Assembly: GCA_009993955.1 (NCBI GenBank) | Contig: JAACSL010000002.1 | Location: 124,001-188,000 of the forward strand | Source of the DNA: Paraglaciecola sp. | GTDB taxonomy: Bacteria; Pseudomonadota; Gammaproteobacteria; Enterobacterales; Alteromonadaceae | Direction of reading: 5' to 3' | Length of the DNA: 64,000 nt | Part shown: piece after piece, positions 17,845-28,541 of the stretch | Numbering within the stretch: position 1 is the first letter of the stretch | How the letters are laid out: each line of letters begins with the position of its first letter | The notes under the pieces: generated by a model | Told to the model about the DNA's origin: nothing | The model's database searches: none | What the model saw: only the letters and a program-made list of their open reading frames with translations | Position numbers and translations under genes: made by a program

Positions 17845-19860
17845 TTATTTTTTACCAAGCATTGAGCGCAGATTTGCGATGCCGATCTCATTTTTTTGCT
17901 GACGGACTTCTGGGGAATCTTTTTTCTTGGTCGTCTCCCAGAGAATATCATCCTGCGGCAGCTCGTATAAAAAACGACTTGGTTCCGGATTGATCACCTC
18001 GCCATATTGACGGCGCTCCTTCACCAGGGTGAAAAACAGCTGGCGCTGGGCACGGGTAATACCCACGTAAGCAAGGCGACGTTCTTCGTCAATATTGTCT
18101 TCATCAATGCTACTTTGATGAGGCAGCAGCCCTTCCTCCATGCCCACCATAAATACATAAGGAAACTCCAAACCTTTTGATGCATGCAAGGTCATGAGTT
18201 GCACTTGATCGGATTCATCTTGGTCTTCGCCCCGTTCAAGCATGTCGCGCAAAATTAAGCGATTTACCACTTCTTGCAAAGTCATGGGGGCATCTAATTC
18301 ACTGCCTTCCAACATATCGCTTATCCAGCCAAACAGGGTACTAATGTTGGTCATGGCCATTTCTGCAGCCTTGGGGCTCGTGCTGGTTTCATACAACCAC
18401 TCTTCATAGCCCATGGCTTTGATCATTTCACGGATGGTGGCAATACCATCGCCGCGCACCGCGCGATCGGACAGTTCCACCATCCATCGCCCAAAGTGCT
18501 CTATCGAGGTTAGCGCTTTGCCACTGCAATGTTCTGCTAGCTGGGGTGAAAATATTGCGGCAAACATCGAGCAACCAAGCTGATTGGCAAGGTTGCCCAG
18601 TTTTTCCAAACTGACTCGACCAATGCCTCGAGTGGGCGTATTGATCACACGCAGCAATGCATTGTCGTCATCCTGATTAACCAAGATCCGCAGGTAAGCC
18701 ATGATGTCTTTTACTTCAGTTCGTCCAAAAAATGACATACCGCCGCTGATTTTGTATGGAATGCGATTGCTCATTAAGACTTTTTCAAATATCCGCGATT
18801 GGAAGTTACCGCGGTATAAAATGGCATAGTCTTTAAACTGAGTCCCTTGCATAAACTTATGTGCTAATAACTCGGCCACCACACGTTCTGCTTCATGTTC
18901 CTCATTTTTCGCCACAATAACCTGTAAATGTTCGCCATAACCTAATTCACTGAACAACTTTTTTTCAAACACATGAGGGTTATTCTGGATCAAGATGTTG
19001 GCGCAATGCAGGATGCGCCCAGATGAACGGTAATTCTGTTCGAGTTTGACTACTTTCAACTTGGGAAAATCTTGTTGCAGTAACACTAAATTTTGCGGGC
19101 GCGCCCCACGCCACGAGTAAATGGATTGATCATCATCGCCGACCACGGTGAAACGTGCTCGTTCACCCACCAATAAACGCACCAGTTCATACTGGCTGGT
19201 ATTGGTATCTTGATACTCATCCACCAACAAGTAACGAATTTTACTTTGCCATTTTTGCCGCACCTGCTCGTTAGATTTCAGCAGTAAGGTGGGTAACATA
19301 ATAAGATCATCAAAATCTAAAGCATTATAGGCACGCAAATTATTGTGGTAACGCGCATAAAATTCTGCAAATTCGCCATCCGCGCTGGACAAAGACGCGG
19401 CATGTAAATGACTGGGCAAGATTAATTCGTTTTTCCATGCGGAAATTCGGTTTTGCAGCGCAGCTAATTGCTCTTTGTCGCCGTCTAGTTCATGACTGGT
19501 CAAATCTTTTAACAAAGCTAAGCTGTCTTTGTCATCAAACAAGGAAAAACCTGCTTTCAACCCTAAACGACTCACCTCAGCCTTGATGATATTTAAACCC
19601 AAGGTATGAAAAGTAGAGACCTTGAGTCCACGTGCTTCTTTTTTACCCAAGGTTTGCGCAACCCTCTCCTTCATCTCCCGCGCCGCCTTATTGGTAAAGG
19701 TCACCGCGGCAATATAACGTGCGGGCATATCGCACTCGCGCACCAAGTAGGCAATTTTATTAGTGATCACCCGCGTCTTACCGCTTCCCGCACCTGCTAA
19801 CACTAAGCAAGGCCCAGATATGTAGTTAACGGCTTGATTCTGACCGGGGTTAAGTTTCAT
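17845..19860 (-). CDS. rep: ATP-dependent DNA helicase Rep
   Basis: 671 residues from ATG 19860, matching the E. coli Rep start ([11 protein letters not shown] versus MRLNPGQ) and its 673 residues; the open frame upstream to 19941 is ignored. Superfamily 1A motifs are clear: Walker [10 protein letters not shown], motif [10 protein letters not shown], motif [17 protein letters not shown], motif IV QNYRSS, motif [14 protein letters not shown] and motif [13 protein letters not shown]. Rep moves 3'-5' on single-stranded DNA, works with the replisome and removes proteins ahead of forks. It lies back to back with ubiK. Confidence 0.97.
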   Translation of the reverse strand: MKLNPGQNQAVNYISGPCLVLAGAGSGKTRVITNKIAYLVRECDMPARYIAAVTFTNKAAREMKERVAQTLGKKEARGLKVSTFHTLGLNIIKAEVSRLGLKAGFSLFDDKDSLALLKDLTSHELDGDKEQLAALQNRISAWKNELILPSHLHAASLSSADGEFAEFYARYHNNLRAYNALDFDDLIMLPTLLLKSNEQVRQKWQSKIRYLLVDEYQDTNTSQYELVRLLVGERARFTVVGDDDQSIYSWRGARPQNLVLLQQDFPKLKVVKLEQNYRSSGRILHCANILIQNNPHVFEKKLFSELGYGEHLQVIVAKNEEHEAERVVAELLAHKFMQGTQFKDYAILYRGNFQSRIFEKVLMSNRIPYKISGGMSFFGRTEVKDIMAYLRILVNQDDDNALLRVINTPTRGIGRVSLEKLGNLANQLGCSMFAAIFSPQLAEHCSGKALTSIEHFGRWMVELSDRAVRGDGIATIREMIKAMGYEEWLYETSTSPKAAEMAMTNISTLFGWISDMLEGSELDAPMTLQEVVNRLILRDMLERGEDQDESDQVQLMTLHASKGLEFPYVFMVGMEEGLLPHQSSIDEDNIDEERRLAYVGITRAQRQLFFTLVKERRQYGEVINPEPSRFLYELPQDDILWETTKKKDSPEVRQQKNEIGIANLRSMLGKK

Positions 19861-20013
19861 GCATGTCTCAGTGGGGTTAAACGCAGCAGGGGATTGTAAG
19901 AAATAATCCACCACTTGACCAATAACAATCTGGCTGTGCAATGGTTTAAGTGGTTTATATTATGACTTTCGTTACAATACGGCCGATAGCAAGCTGTGAC
20001 CAAAGGACAATCC

Positions 20014-20274
20014 ATGTTAAATCCGAAAAAACTTGAAGAACTGGCCAAACAAATTTCCGACGCTCTACCTCAAGGGGTAAAAACCATGGCGGAAGGCGCC
20101 GAATCCAAAGTGAAGCAAATATTGCAAGCTCAGCTCAGTCGTCTGGATTTTGTCAGCCGGGAAGAATTTGATGTACAAACTCAGGTACTGATCCGCACTC
20201 GCGAAAAGCTCGCGGCACTTGAAGCTCGCATTGCTGCCTTGGAAGTGCCTAAACCTGCAATAGATAATGAGTAA
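20014..20274 (+). CDS. ubiK: Ubiquinone biosynthesis accessory factor UbiK
   Basis: 86 residues from ATG 20014 with AAAGGACA upstream. It belongs to the BMFP family (formerly YqiC): an amphipathic N-terminal helix ([13 protein letters not shown]), then a C-terminal coiled coil ([28 protein letters not shown]) that trimerises. UbiK binds UbiJ and helps the Ubi metabolon work. Its last 26 bp overlap the end of the convergent ubiA gene, another ubiquinone gene. Length and pattern fit the family well. Confidence 0.93.
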   Translation: MLNPKKLEELAKQISDALPQGVKTMAEGAESKVKQILQAQLSRLDFVSREEFDVQTQVLIRTREKLAALEARIAALEVPKPAIDNE

Positions 20275-21136
20275 TAATGCCCACTGCCATGCTTAATCCC
20301 ACCCAATGGTTGTGCAAAAAGGCCTGAAAACATTGATCCCTGAGTCGATCTTTGATCAAGTATTGCTGATATAAAAAAAGCTGAAAACAAAGGGCTAAGG
20401 CCAACCAAACGGGCCAACTCAGGTTTGCCAAGTACGTGACTCTCGCCAGTAACACTAAGGTCATCATCTGTAATATGAAGATGATGGCTTTATCAAACTG
20501 GGCAAACAGGATCGCGGTGGATTTCACCCCAATTTTCAGATCATCATCTCGATCCACCATGGCATATTCCGTGTCATAGGCCACCGTCCAACATAAATTG
20601 GCGGCGTATAGATACCACACTACTTCACTCAACTGCTGATTAATGGCCATAAATGCCATGGGTATCGACCAGCCGAACGCAGCACCAAGTACAACTTGCG
20701 GAAGATGGGTATAACGTTTCATAAAGGGATAGCTGACGGTTAAGGCCAAGCCGCCAAACGCCAGCAAAACCGTTTGCCAGTTAAGGGTTAATACCAAAAG
20801 TAACGCACACAGCGCCAAACCCAAAAAACACCCTAGAGCCTGCTTGGTACTCAACTCTTTGCTGGCTAGTGGGCGCTGCATGGTGCGTTTTACCGCCCCA
20901 TCGATATTGCGATCGGCAATATCGTTGATAACACAACCCGCTGCCCGCATCACAATTGTGCCAGCTATAAATACCAGCAAAATCAACAGTGGCGGCGTTC
21001 CTTGCGCTGCAATCCATAAAGCCCAAACACAGGGCCACAGTAACAAATAAATGCCAATCGGTTTATCCATGCGCATCAAACGCCAATATGGATTCAGACG
21101 GATTGAGTTAGGCAAAAAATTCAAACAACAATACAC
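20249..21136 (-). CDS. ubiA: 4-hydroxybenzoate polyprenyltransferase UbiA
   Basis: 295 residues from GTG 21136, the only plausible start near the ubiC stop (in-frame TTG codons follow a few residues later). It is an intramembrane prenyltransferase with several helices and both Asp-rich motifs: [10 protein letters not shown] followed by VKRTMQRPL, and [13 protein letters not shown]. It attaches the polyprenyl tail to 4-hydroxybenzoate in the inner membrane. It follows ubiC with 3 bp between, so the two early ubiquinone steps are one operon. Its 3' end overlaps ubiK. Confidence 0.97.
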   Translation of the reverse strand: MYCCLNFLPNSIRLNPYWRLMRMDKPIGIYLLLWPCVWALWIAAQGTPPLLILLVFIAGTIVMRAAGCVINDIADRNIDGAVKRTMQRPLASKELSTKQALGCFLGLALCALLLVLTLNWQTVLLAFGGLALTVSYPFMKRYTHLPQVVLGAAFGWSIPMAFMAINQQLSEVVWYLYAANLCWTVAYDTEYAMVDRDDDLKIGVKSTAILFAQFDKAIIFILQMMTLVLLARVTYLANLSWPVWLALALCFQLFLYQQYLIKDRLRDQCFQAFLHNHWVGLSMAVGIITHYLLQV

Positions 21137-21139
21137 CCA

Positions 21140-21739
21140 TTAACGAAGATTTTTATAGGCTGGGGACTGCGGCAAAAATACCTCGGCCACTGACATAGTC
21201 AAGCTGTTTACGGTAAACAAAGAGCGTCTACCCCACAAGGCAAGGCCATCAACAGACAAAGCCTTACTGCTTGCATCAACCTTAGTTAACCAACTTTGCG
21301 CTGGGTTCATACAAGTTATTTGGAAAGGGTAGCGCTTAAAACGCGGATCATTAAATAACATTTTCCCCAGTGGCTGGGAACCAAGCCCGGCTAATTCATT
21401 GTCACACAGTGATTGAGGAAGTAGCGAGCGTGCAAACACCCAAGGCTGATTGTCACCATACAAAATCACCTCTCTTACTTGCCAAGCTTGGGCTTGATTG
21501 GCGACCTTTGTTGCCTGCAAGAAATGATTTTCCTCAAGACTCGGCGTAACCGGCCGTTGACATAATACGTGAACACGGAATTCTCGACATTGTGATTGCA
21601 AACGCTCGGTTAATGAGCCAGTGTCCAATAGCCAATTTTTCAAGTACGGATCGCCGATGGTGAGTGCAGCTGGATCAGACCAAGATGTCTCGATACCAAT
21701 AGGCAGAACGCTGTGTGTAGAACGGGAAACTAGGCTCAA
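21140..21739 (-). CDS. ubiC: Chorismate pyruvate-lyase UbiC
   Basis: 199 residues from a TTG start at 21739, with a weak ribosome site, so the N-terminus is less certain. It splits chorismate into 4-hydroxybenzoate and pyruvate, the first committed step of ubiquinone synthesis. Matching features are WLLDTGSLTERLQ near residue 35-47, WQVREVILYGDNQPWVFARSLLP and the C-terminal WGRRSLF and VAEVFLP blocks. It is the first gene of ubiC-ubiA. Confidence 0.93.
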   Translation of the reverse strand: MSLVSRSTHSVLPIGIETSWSDPAALTIGDPYLKNWLLDTGSLTERLQSQCREFRVHVLCQRPVTPSLEENHFLQATKVANQAQAWQVREVILYGDNQPWVFARSLLPQSLCDNELAGLGSQPLGKMLFNDPRFKRYPFQITCMNPAQSWLTKVDASSKALSVDGLALWGRRSLFTVNSLTMSVAEVFLPQSPAYKNLR

Positions 21740-21866
21740 AATTCGGTCTTATCAATAAATTCCGCAGCATGATAGCAATTGATGCAATGAGACTAAATTG
21801 TTTTATGTAAACCCAGTAAACTTGGTAAACTATGAAGTCTGTAAAAAAGGAGGACAAACTAAACTC

Positions 21867-22283
21867 ATGATTAAAAAATCGGCTCAGCTTTGGTGCATGA
21901 TAAGCCTAATGGTATTGACCTCTTTGCCACTTAACGGCCAGGAAATACAGCGTAAAAACTATGCATACTTCAGCATAGAGCCTGACATTGTCACCAATTA
22001 CTTGGGTGCCAACGCGAGAAAACTGGGGTATGTGCGGGTAACGGTTGAGCTGATGTTAGAGGATGCCGATTACTTAGAGGCAGCCGAACATCATGCCCCC
22101 CTGTTAACCGCTGCTACCATTGATATTTTTGGCCGACAGCCGGAAGAGAAAGTAAAATCATTGACTGGGCGCGAAGATATTCGTCGTGCATGTTTGGAGC
22201 GTTTGCGGGAATTGATGAAACGCGAAACCGGTAATGAAATGATTAAGGACGTGATTTTTACTAAATATTTGTACCAAAGTTAA
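21867..22283 (+). CDS. FliL-like protein
   Basis: 138 residues from ATG 21867; AAGGAGG lies 13 bp upstream, rather far. A signal-peptide-like N-terminus (LWCMISLMVLTSLPLNG) is followed by a FliL-type domain: NYAYFSIEPDIVTNYLG, LGYVRVTVELML, HHAPLLTAATIDIFGRQ, and the end IKDVIFTKYLYQS. FliL proteins associate with the flagellar stator, but this copy lies away from flagellar genes and has a signal peptide in place of the usual anchor; it may be the stand-alone paralogue common in Alteromonadales. It is convergent with glpG. Confidence 0.85.
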   Translation: MIKKSAQLWCMISLMVLTSLPLNGQEIQRKNYAYFSIEPDIVTNYLGANARKLGYVRVTVELMLEDADYLEAAEHHAPLLTAATIDIFGRQPEEKVKSLTGREDIRRACLERLRELMKRETGNEMIKDVIFTKYLYQS

Positions 22284-22324
22284 GGGATGTAAACCCCCTA
22301 GCATAGGAGTGCGTTAACGCGGTA

Positions 22325-23131
22325 TTAGCGGCGACTCAATTTGGGGATCTGCACCAGCAATAAAGCAAATAAACAGCCGGCTATGAGCCCAGCTGTATGA
22401 GCTACATTAGCCATGGGGATCCACAACACATCAGCGTAACCAATCACCAACCAAAGTAGCAGAAATATGATGAGGGGTTGCGGCAAACTGATACCCCAAC
22501 TGGGACGCAACCACCCCAACCACCATACACAGCCAACCAAGGCATAGACCACCCCTGACAAACCGCCAAAATTAGGCCCTTCAAGTATTAATTGCGCCAC
22601 ATTCGAAAAAATCGCACTACTTAAAAACAACAACACTAAACTCATCAAACCAAAGTTTTGTTCAAGCTGTTGCCCCAACATCCACCACCACAACAAATTA
22701 AATATGATATGCAGACTACTGAAATGAATAAGTGCCGGCCCAATCAAGCGCCACCACTGTTGATCGGCCACTAACTGCGGCCACGGGAGAATGCGCAAAC
22801 TTGCATAAACACTAGTAAAGCCGCTTATCTCCAATGCATAAATCACCAAGCAGCTAAGCAGAATCAAGGCAGTAAAGGGTGTTTGTTTTAACTGTGCGCG
22901 TATAGCGGCAAACGAAAACCAGTTAATATTTGCCATAGAGACTGACTCACCTGCTTGCCACACCGCATCTTGATATTTTTCTTGATGAGGATTGGCAATA
23001 AATTCTTGAGCAATGTGTTGTGCTTCAGGAAGTTGTAATGCGTCGCTGATTACTACGCCGTGCGCCTGCTGTTGATCAAGTCGCACGTAATGTGCGGCAA
23101 TATGCTGGGTGATAAGGTAGTTCACCAGCAT
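22325..23131 (-). CDS. glpG: Rhomboid intramembrane serine protease GlpG
   Basis: 268 residues from the first ATG (23131). It is an integral membrane protease with catalytic serine in GGLSGVVYAL, catalytic histidine in VAHTAGL and the LIHFSSLHIIFNLLWWW loop. The N-terminal cytoplasmic domain is like E. coli GlpG, but recognisable homology (TFLVAFRQERAAR) continues upstream of this ATG in the same frame for about 17 codons, with no ATG, GTG or TTG before the stop at 23186-23188. An ATC at 23180-23182, 7 bp past an AGGG, could be the start. See findings. It follows glpE as in E. coli. Confidence 0.93.
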   Translation of the reverse strand: MLVNYLITQHIAAHYVRLDQQQAHGVVISDALQLPEAQHIAQEFIANPHQEKYQDAVWQAGESVSMANINWFSFAAIRAQLKQTPFTALILLSCLVIYALEISGFTSVYASLRILPWPQLVADQQWWRLIGPALIHFSSLHIIFNLLWWWMLGQQLEQNFGLMSLVLLFLSSAIFSNVAQLILEGPNFGGLSGVVYALVGCVWWLGWLRPSWGISLPQPLIIFLLLWLVIGYADVLWIPMANVAHTAGLIAGCLFALLLVQIPKLSRR

Positions 23132-23202
23132 ACGGGCTGCACGTTCTTGGCGAAATGCGACGAGAAAAGTTGAATCGGTGATGTGTCAGCCCTGCCTACA
23201 CA

Positions 23203-23523
23203 CTATGCTGAATGGGCAATGGGCTGGGCTAAACGCCAAGCTTCAAAACCACCATCCAGGCTATAGACTTCATGGAAACCTTGATGAATAAGAAACTGAG
23301 CAGCTTGTTGGCTGCTATTGCCGTGATAACAGCAAACAATTACCGGGGTTTCGAAATCCGTTTCGGCCATAAAGCTATGTAAGCTGCCATTGGTTAAATG
23401 CATGGATTGCGGAATGTGACCCAATTCAAACGAGCGCTCATCACGAATATCAACGACTTTAGTCTGACCATCCGCCAATTTTTCTTTTGCCTCCAGCACC
23501 GATATGTGGGCAAATTGCTCCAT
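23203..23523 (-). CDS. glpE: Thiosulfate sulfurtransferase GlpE (single-domain rhodanese)
   Basis: 106 residues from the second ATG (23523); the first at 23526 is equally possible. It is a single rhodanese domain with [21 protein letters not shown], the active-site loop [12 protein letters not shown] (catalytic Cys in YHGNSS context) and [10 protein letters not shown]. It moves sulfane sulfur from thiosulfate to cyanide or thioredoxin in the cytoplasm. It precedes glpG, the conserved glpEG order. Confidence 0.96.
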   Translation of the reverse strand: MEQFAHISVLEAKEKLADGQTKVVDIRDERSFELGHIPQSMHLTNGSLHSFMAETDFETPVIVCCYHGNSSQQAAQFLIHQGFHEVYSLDGGFEAWRLAQPIAHSA

Positions 23524-23552
23524 CATGACTTATTCACCTCGTTTATTGTCAA

Positions 23553-24578
23553 TTACAGCCAGTCGAGAATAACCTTGCCTGACTGCCCAGATCCCATCGT
23601 TTCAAAGCCCTGCAAAAATTGATCGACTGGGAAATGATGGGTAATAATTGGATTCAGGTTCAAACCACCTTGGATCAAGCTCGACATCTTATACCAAGTT
23701 TCAAACATTTCGCGACCGTATATACCTTTAATAGTTAATCCTTTAAAGATCACCTGGTTCCAGTCTATGGCTACATCGCCGGGGGGAATGCCCAACATTG
23801 CTATTTTGCCACCGTTATTCATGTGCGCCAACATATCGCGCAGGGCGGCTGGCACCCCAGACATTTCTAGACCCACGTCAAATCCCTCAGTCATACCAAG
23901 ATCGCGCATCACATTTTTGAGACTGGTTTGGGCAACATTGATGGCACGGGTTGCACCCATTTTCTTCGCTAAATCAAGGCGATAATCATTTACATCGGTG
24001 ATCACAACGTTACGCGCACCCACGTGTTTAGCCACGGCGGCGGCCATAATACCAATGGGCCCAGCACCTGTGATCAATACGTCTTCGCCGACTAAATCAA
24101 AAGACAACGCGGTATGCACGGCATTGCCAAAAGGGTCAAAAATTGCGGCAAAGTCACTGCTAATGTTGTGTGGAATTTTAAAGGCGTTAAAAGCAGGAAT
24201 CGCTAAATACTCGGCAAAGGCGCCTTGACGATTTACCCCAACACCGGTGGTATTGCGACACAAATGACGACGGCCAGCGCGGCAATTGCGGCAGTGGCCA
24301 CAAGTAATGTGCCCTTCTCCGGATACCCGATCTCCTATTTTAAAACCACGCACTTCTTGCCCCATATCCACAACTTCACCCACGTATTCGTGGCCAACAA
24401 CCATGGGCACTGGGATGGTTTTTTGTGACCACTCATCCCATTGATAGATGTGCATATCAGTGCCACAAATAGCGGTTTTGTGAATTTTTATCAACACATC
24501 ATTGTGGCCTACTTCTGGCATCGGACTGTCCGTCATCCACATGCCTTTTTCTTTATGTAATTTGGCTAAGGACTTCAT
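23553..24578 (-). CDS. tdh: L-threonine 3-dehydrogenase
   Basis: 341 residues, identical in length to E. coli Tdh. It is a zinc-dependent medium-chain dehydrogenase: [15 protein letters not shown] with the catalytic-zinc Cys, GHEYVGEVV, the structural zinc cluster [15 protein letters not shown] and the NAD site [20 protein letters not shown]. It oxidises threonine to 2-amino-3-ketobutyrate, which Kbl then cleaves. Its ATG overlaps the kbl stop by 4 bp (ATGA), so the two are co-translated. Confidence 0.98.
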   Translation of the reverse strand: MKSLAKLHKEKGMWMTDSPMPEVGHNDVLIKIHKTAICGTDMHIYQWDEWSQKTIPVPMVVGHEYVGEVVDMGQEVRGFKIGDRVSGEGHITCGHCRNCRAGRRHLCRNTTGVGVNRQGAFAEYLAIPAFNAFKIPHNISSDFAAIFDPFGNAVHTALSFDLVGEDVLITGAGPIGIMAAAVAKHVGARNVVITDVNDYRLDLAKKMGATRAINVAQTSLKNVMRDLGMTEGFDVGLEMSGVPAALRDMLAHMNNGGKIAMLGIPPGDVAIDWNQVIFKGLTIKGIYGREMFETWYKMSSLIQGGLNLNPIITHHFPVDQFLQGFETMGSGQSGKVILDWL

Positions 24579-25771
24579 GCAATCACTCCTAATTCTTTAC
24601 CAACGGCGATAAAGGCATCCACCGCCTCATCGACTTGCTCTAGGCTATGTGCGGCAGACATTTGAGTGCGGATCCGCGCTTGCCCCTTAGGTACCACAGG
24701 GAATGAAAATCCCACCACATAAATGCCACGTTGCAACAACATATCTGCCATGGTGGTGGCTAATTTAGCATCACCTAACATCACAGGAATAATGGCGTGA
24801 TCTTTACCGGCCAGGGTAAACCCAGCGTTTGTCATACGACGCCGAAAATGGGCACTGTTGCGCACCACCGCCGCACGCAATGCCTCACCATTACCCATCA
24901 TATCGAATACTTTTAATGAGGCCGAAACAATGGGCGGTGCCACAGAATTAGAGAATAAGTAAGGTCTCGACCGTTGACGTAACCAACTTATGACCGATTT
25001 TTTACCAGATGTATAACCACCTGAGGCGCCACCTAACGCTTTACCCAGTGTGCCAGTGAGTAAGTCCACTCGCCCCATTACCCCACAGTATTCATGACTG
25101 CCACGTCCGCTCTCACCCACAAAACCCGTAGCGTGACAATCGTCTACCATCACAAGGGCGTGATATTTGTCGGCTAAGTCACAGATGGCAGCCAAGTTAG
25201 CAATCACACCGTCCATTGAGAATACACCATCGGTAGCAATCAATTTTGTGCGTGCACCATCCGCGTCGGCTTGCTGTAACTGCGCTTCCAGTTCTTGCAT
25301 ATTATTATTGGCATAGCGATAACGTTTGGCTTTTGACAGTCTCACCCCATCGATAATACTGGCATGGTTTAAGGCATCCGAAATAATGGCATCTTCAGCG
25401 TCTAAAATGGTTTCAAACAATCCGCCGTTGGCGTCAAAACATGAGGGATACAAAATGGTATCTTCCATACCTAAAAAGCCGGATATTTTGCTCTCCAATG
25501 CCTTGTGGATATCTTGTGTACCGCAAATGAAACGAACTGATGCCATGCCAAAACCATGGCTGTCTAAGCCTTGTTTAGCGGCCGCAATTAAATCTGGATG
25601 ATTGGCTAAACCAAGATAGTTGTTGGCACAGAAGTTCAAAACCTGACGATCATTGGCTACTGTGATTTGGGCTTTTTGGCTTGAGGAAATGAGTCGCTCG
25701 TGTTTATACAGGCCTTGCGTCTGCGCTTCATCAAGCTGCTGCTCAATGCGTTTAAAAAAATCGTCTTTCAT
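24575..25771 (-). CDS. kbl: Glycine C-acetyltransferase (2-amino-3-ketobutyrate CoA ligase)
   Basis: 398 residues from ATG 25771 (an ATG immediately before is also possible). It is a class II PLP aminoacyltransferase with [10 protein letters not shown], the [10 protein letters not shown] region and the PLP lysine in [13 protein letters not shown]. It converts 2-amino-3-ketobutyrate and CoA to glycine and acetyl-CoA, completing threonine breakdown with Tdh. It is the first gene of kbl-tdh; the promoter should lie in 25775-26020, divergent from waaA. Confidence 0.98.
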   Translation of the reverse strand: MKDDFFKRIEQQLDEAQTQGLYKHERLISSSQKAQITVANDRQVLNFCANNYLGLANHPDLIAAAKQGLDSHGFGMASVRFICGTQDIHKALESKISGFLGMEDTILYPSCFDANGGLFETILDAEDAIISDALNHASIIDGVRLSKAKRYRYANNNMQELEAQLQQADADGARTKLIATDGVFSMDGVIANLAAICDLADKYHALVMVDDCHATGFVGESGRGSHEYCGVMGRVDLLTGTLGKALGGASGGYTSGKKSVISWLRQRSRPYLFSNSVAPPIVSASLKVFDMMGNGEALRAAVVRNSAHFRRRMTNAGFTLAGKDHAIIPVMLGDAKLATTMADMLLQRGIYVVGFSFPVVPKGQARIRTQMSAAHSLEQVDEAVDAFIAVGKELGVIA

Positions 25772-26025
25772 CATTTATCCAAAGTAAACTAGGGCGGCGC
25801 GTAGCTGATTATTCTACTGGAATAGTGGACTATTTTGCGAACCTGTCGGTCAGAATTATTTATTTAAAGTCATGCAGGTGTGTAAAGAATTTTACAGGCA
25901 AAGGTTGCAGCGTTTATGACTAAGTGACAAGCCTTAGCGAGCATTCCTCGGCTCAGCATAGTTAGCCACAACCACCACAGTTCTGTTAGAGTATCGTCTT
26001 GATTTAGTTCAACAATTATTAATGC

Positions 26026-27324
26026 ATGCGCAAACCTTACCGCCCATCCCTGCCTGAGCAATTCAGCCTGTTTGCCTACACGCTTGTGTGGCTGTTGTTA
26101 TTGCCATTTTTGGCTGTGTGGTGGCTTTATTCTCGCTATAAACACGGTGTTAACTATGCAGCAGAGCATTTAACTCGCTTCGCGGTATTGGCTCAGGTGG
26201 CACAAAAAAATGGGTTTTTATTGCACTGCGCCTCCGTGGGTGAAGTGGTAACTATGCAGCCAGTGGTGCAGCAATTACTCAAAGCGTATCCCGATGTTGC
26301 CATTACTATCAGCACCAACACCCTAACTGGCAGAGAACGCGTGAGGCAGTTATATGCTGATCACGTTTGCCACATGTATTTACCCTACGATCTACCGTGG
26401 TTTATGGCGAAATTATTGCGCAAACTGCAACCTCGTATGGTGCTCATCACGGAAATGGAGTTGTGGCCTAACTTAGTGCATGTGGCATGGCGCCAAGCCA
26501 TACCGGTCTACGTGGTCAATGCCAGAATGAGCGATAAATCACTGCGCACTTATCAGCGCTTGGCATATCTGACTAAACCACTGCTGCACAAACTCAGCGG
26601 TATTGGCGCTCAGGGCCAACGTGACCTAGAGAATTATCAGCACCTAGGCGCATTAAGCGAGACCTTAAGGCTCACGCATAATTTAAAATTTAATATAAAT
26701 ATCGATCCGCAGCTACCAGATCAAATTAGCAAGCTTGGCCAACAGCTTAATATTGGTAGTCGCTTGGTCATGGTAGCAGGCAGTACCCACGAACCTGAGG
26801 AGAGTTGGATCCTTGAATGTTTTCGCTTGTTAAGCAAAGATTTTCAAGATCTACTGTTAATCATCGTGCCCCGTCACCCTCAACGTTTTGCTGAGGTAGC
26901 CACGCTCTTAGCCGAGCAGAATATGCGGTTTGTCACACTGAGTAGCCAGCAAGCCTGCCAAGACACCACGCAAGTCATACTTGGGGATAAAATGGGCATG
27001 TTGCAGGTGTTATATGGTTTGGCAAATGTAGCGTTTATTGGTGGCAGTATCGCAGCACGAGGCGGGCATAATGCTCTGGAGTCTGCAGTCATGGGTGTAC
27101 CCGCGGTGATGGGGCCCTCTACCTATAACAATCCGCAGATTTGCCAAACCCTTGAACAAGCCGGTGCACTGGTTATTGTTAATAATCAACAGCAGATGCA
27201 ACATACCTTGCAAGCTTGGTTACACGATACTGCGGCGAGGGAATCGGCAGGAGAAGCAGGACGCGCAGTGATCAATAATAATCGCGTGGCCTTAGCTAAT
27301 ACCTTGGCCTTTCTCAAACTCTAG
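26026..27324 (+). CDS. waaA: 3-deoxy-D-manno-octulosonic acid (Kdo) transferase
   Basis: 432 residues. An N-terminal hydrophobic anchor (LFAYTLVWLLLLPFLAVWWLY) precedes the glycosyltransferase domain with HCASVGEVVTMQP, EMELWPNL, VNARMSDKS, VAGSTHEPEE and the C-terminal IGGSIAARGGHNALES nucleotide-sugar site. It adds Kdo to lipid A at the inner membrane. Another ATG four bases earlier is out of frame. Together with kdkA at 28542 it suggests a mono-Kdo, phosphorylated core as in Vibrio and Haemophilus. Confidence 0.97.
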   Translation: MRKPYRPSLPEQFSLFAYTLVWLLLLPFLAVWWLYSRYKHGVNYAAEHLTRFAVLAQVAQKNGFLLHCASVGEVVTMQPVVQQLLKAYPDVAITISTNTLTGRERVRQLYADHVCHMYLPYDLPWFMAKLLRKLQPRMVLITEMELWPNLVHVAWRQAIPVYVVNARMSDKSLRTYQRLAYLTKPLLHKLSGIGAQGQRDLENYQHLGALSETLRLTHNLKFNINIDPQLPDQISKLGQQLNIGSRLVMVAGSTHEPEESWILECFRLLSKDFQDLLLIIVPRHPQRFAEVATLLAEQNMRFVTLSSQQACQDTTQVILGDKMGMLQVLYGLANVAFIGGSIAARGGHNALESAVMGVPAVMGPSTYNNPQICQTLEQAGALVIVNNQQQMQHTLQAWLHDTAARESAGEAGRAVINNNRVALANTLAFLKL

Positions 27325-27353
27325 GTTTTTATGTCAACCCTCGGTCTACCCTG

Positions 27354-28430
27354 CTACTGCAAGCTGCGAAAGTAATCGATCAAGCGCTGCGCTTCATGAT
27401 GCACACTGTAATGCTGCTCAACACTTTCTCTACCCGCTTTACCCATAGCCTGTAGTTTAGTTTGATCACTGAGTAGGAGATCTAACTTTTCATTTACCGC
27501 TTGTTGATCGTTAATGGGTACGATGTAACCATCGATGCCGGGGCGCACTATTTCTTCCCATGCCCCCGCCTGGGTTGCCAAAACCGCCGCACCACCGCTC
27601 ATGGCTTCCAACACCGTCAAACCAAAACCCTCGTTGTCGCTCAGCGCTGTCACTAACGATAAGCTACTGAAAATTTTAGGTATTTGTGCAAAGGGTAACT
27701 CGTCGGTAAAGGTAATGCGCTGGGTTAACCCGGCGTCAGCAATTTCTTTTTGTAAGCCAGCGACAAAATCTTTGTTGCTCGACGAAATCGCTCCAACTAC
27801 CACCGCATTCACCTGTGAGTATTTGTGCAAGGTAGCAATACAGCCACGCACAAATAAATGCACACCTTTTTGCTTGCGCACCCGACCCAAGATACCAATG
27901 CCAATCTCGCCACCGTATCCCAGAGCTTGCCAGGCTTGCCGTTTGTCAGGAGCAGGGCGGTACTCGTCACTTTGCACACCATGGGGATTCACCATGTCTG
28001 GCGGTTCAGCCAAATAACCCGCCGAACGATTACTCACGGCAACTACACCGTCCATACGTCTGGTTAACCAGAGGGTCAATCCCGAGCGATGACGTTGAGC
28101 GGCGGAACTGAACACCAGTTTTATTTTTGCCCCAAATACATATTTCAATACTACGCCTTGGATCATCTCATCCACCCGCCGTGCATGAAAAATTCGCCAT
28201 TTACCATTGCTAAGCGGCGTTCGACAGAGCTTCACAGTTTGCCAAAAACTGATTACCAGTGAAGGATCAGGGACAAAATGTTTGCCCATAATCCGCAGGT
28301 TAATTATCTTGCGTTGTTCCGACATCACCTGCAGCATTGTCGAGGTCACACCCGAAAAATTGCTGTTCGAGTTGCCGATTATTAGTTCTATTTCATCTTG
28401 AGAAGATGATTTGTGCTGCTGTGTGACCAT
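27354..28430 (-). CDS. Glycosyltransferase family 4 (lipopolysaccharide core type)
   Basis: 358 residues. GT-B fold: N-terminal IIGNSNSNFSGVTSTMLQVM, the central GILGRVRKQKGVHLFV start of the donor domain and the SDNEGFGLTVLEAMSGGAAVLAT stretch with the EX7E motif that binds the nucleotide sugar. It probably adds a sugar to the lipopolysaccharide core, given its place between waaA and kdkA, but donor and acceptor are unknown. It reads opposite to both neighbours and has its own promoter region at 28431-28541. Confidence 0.93.
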   Translation of the reverse strand: MVTQQHKSSSQDEIELIIGNSNSNFSGVTSTMLQVMSEQRKIINLRIMGKHFVPDPSLVISFWQTVKLCRTPLSNGKWRIFHARRVDEMIQGVVLKYVFGAKIKLVFSSAAQRHRSGLTLWLTRRMDGVVAVSNRSAGYLAEPPDMVNPHGVQSDEYRPAPDKRQAWQALGYGGEIGIGILGRVRKQKGVHLFVRGCIATLHKYSQVNAVVVGAISSSNKDFVAGLQKEIADAGLTQRITFTDELPFAQIPKIFSSLSLVTALSDNEGFGLTVLEAMSGGAAVLATQAGAWEEIVRPGIDGYIVPINDQQAVNEKLDLLLSDQTKLQAMGKAGRESVEQHYSVHHEAQRLIDYFRSLQ

Positions 28431-28541
28431 TCACTTGCCTATTGATAACAAAAGAATTCATTGGGTTAATCAAACAGGAATTCGGTATTGTTGTGACATT
28501 GCATTACAATGGGGAATCGTTCCTGTGTACAGCATAATAGC

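Noticed and set aside
19861-19941. Longer Rep start
   Set aside because: The E. coli-like start MKLNPGQ at 19860 gives the family length; upstream codons have no homology.
27535-28017. 160-residue plus-strand frame over the glycosyltransferase gene
   Set aside because: It lies wholly inside a strong GT4 gene on the other strand and shows no protein family features.
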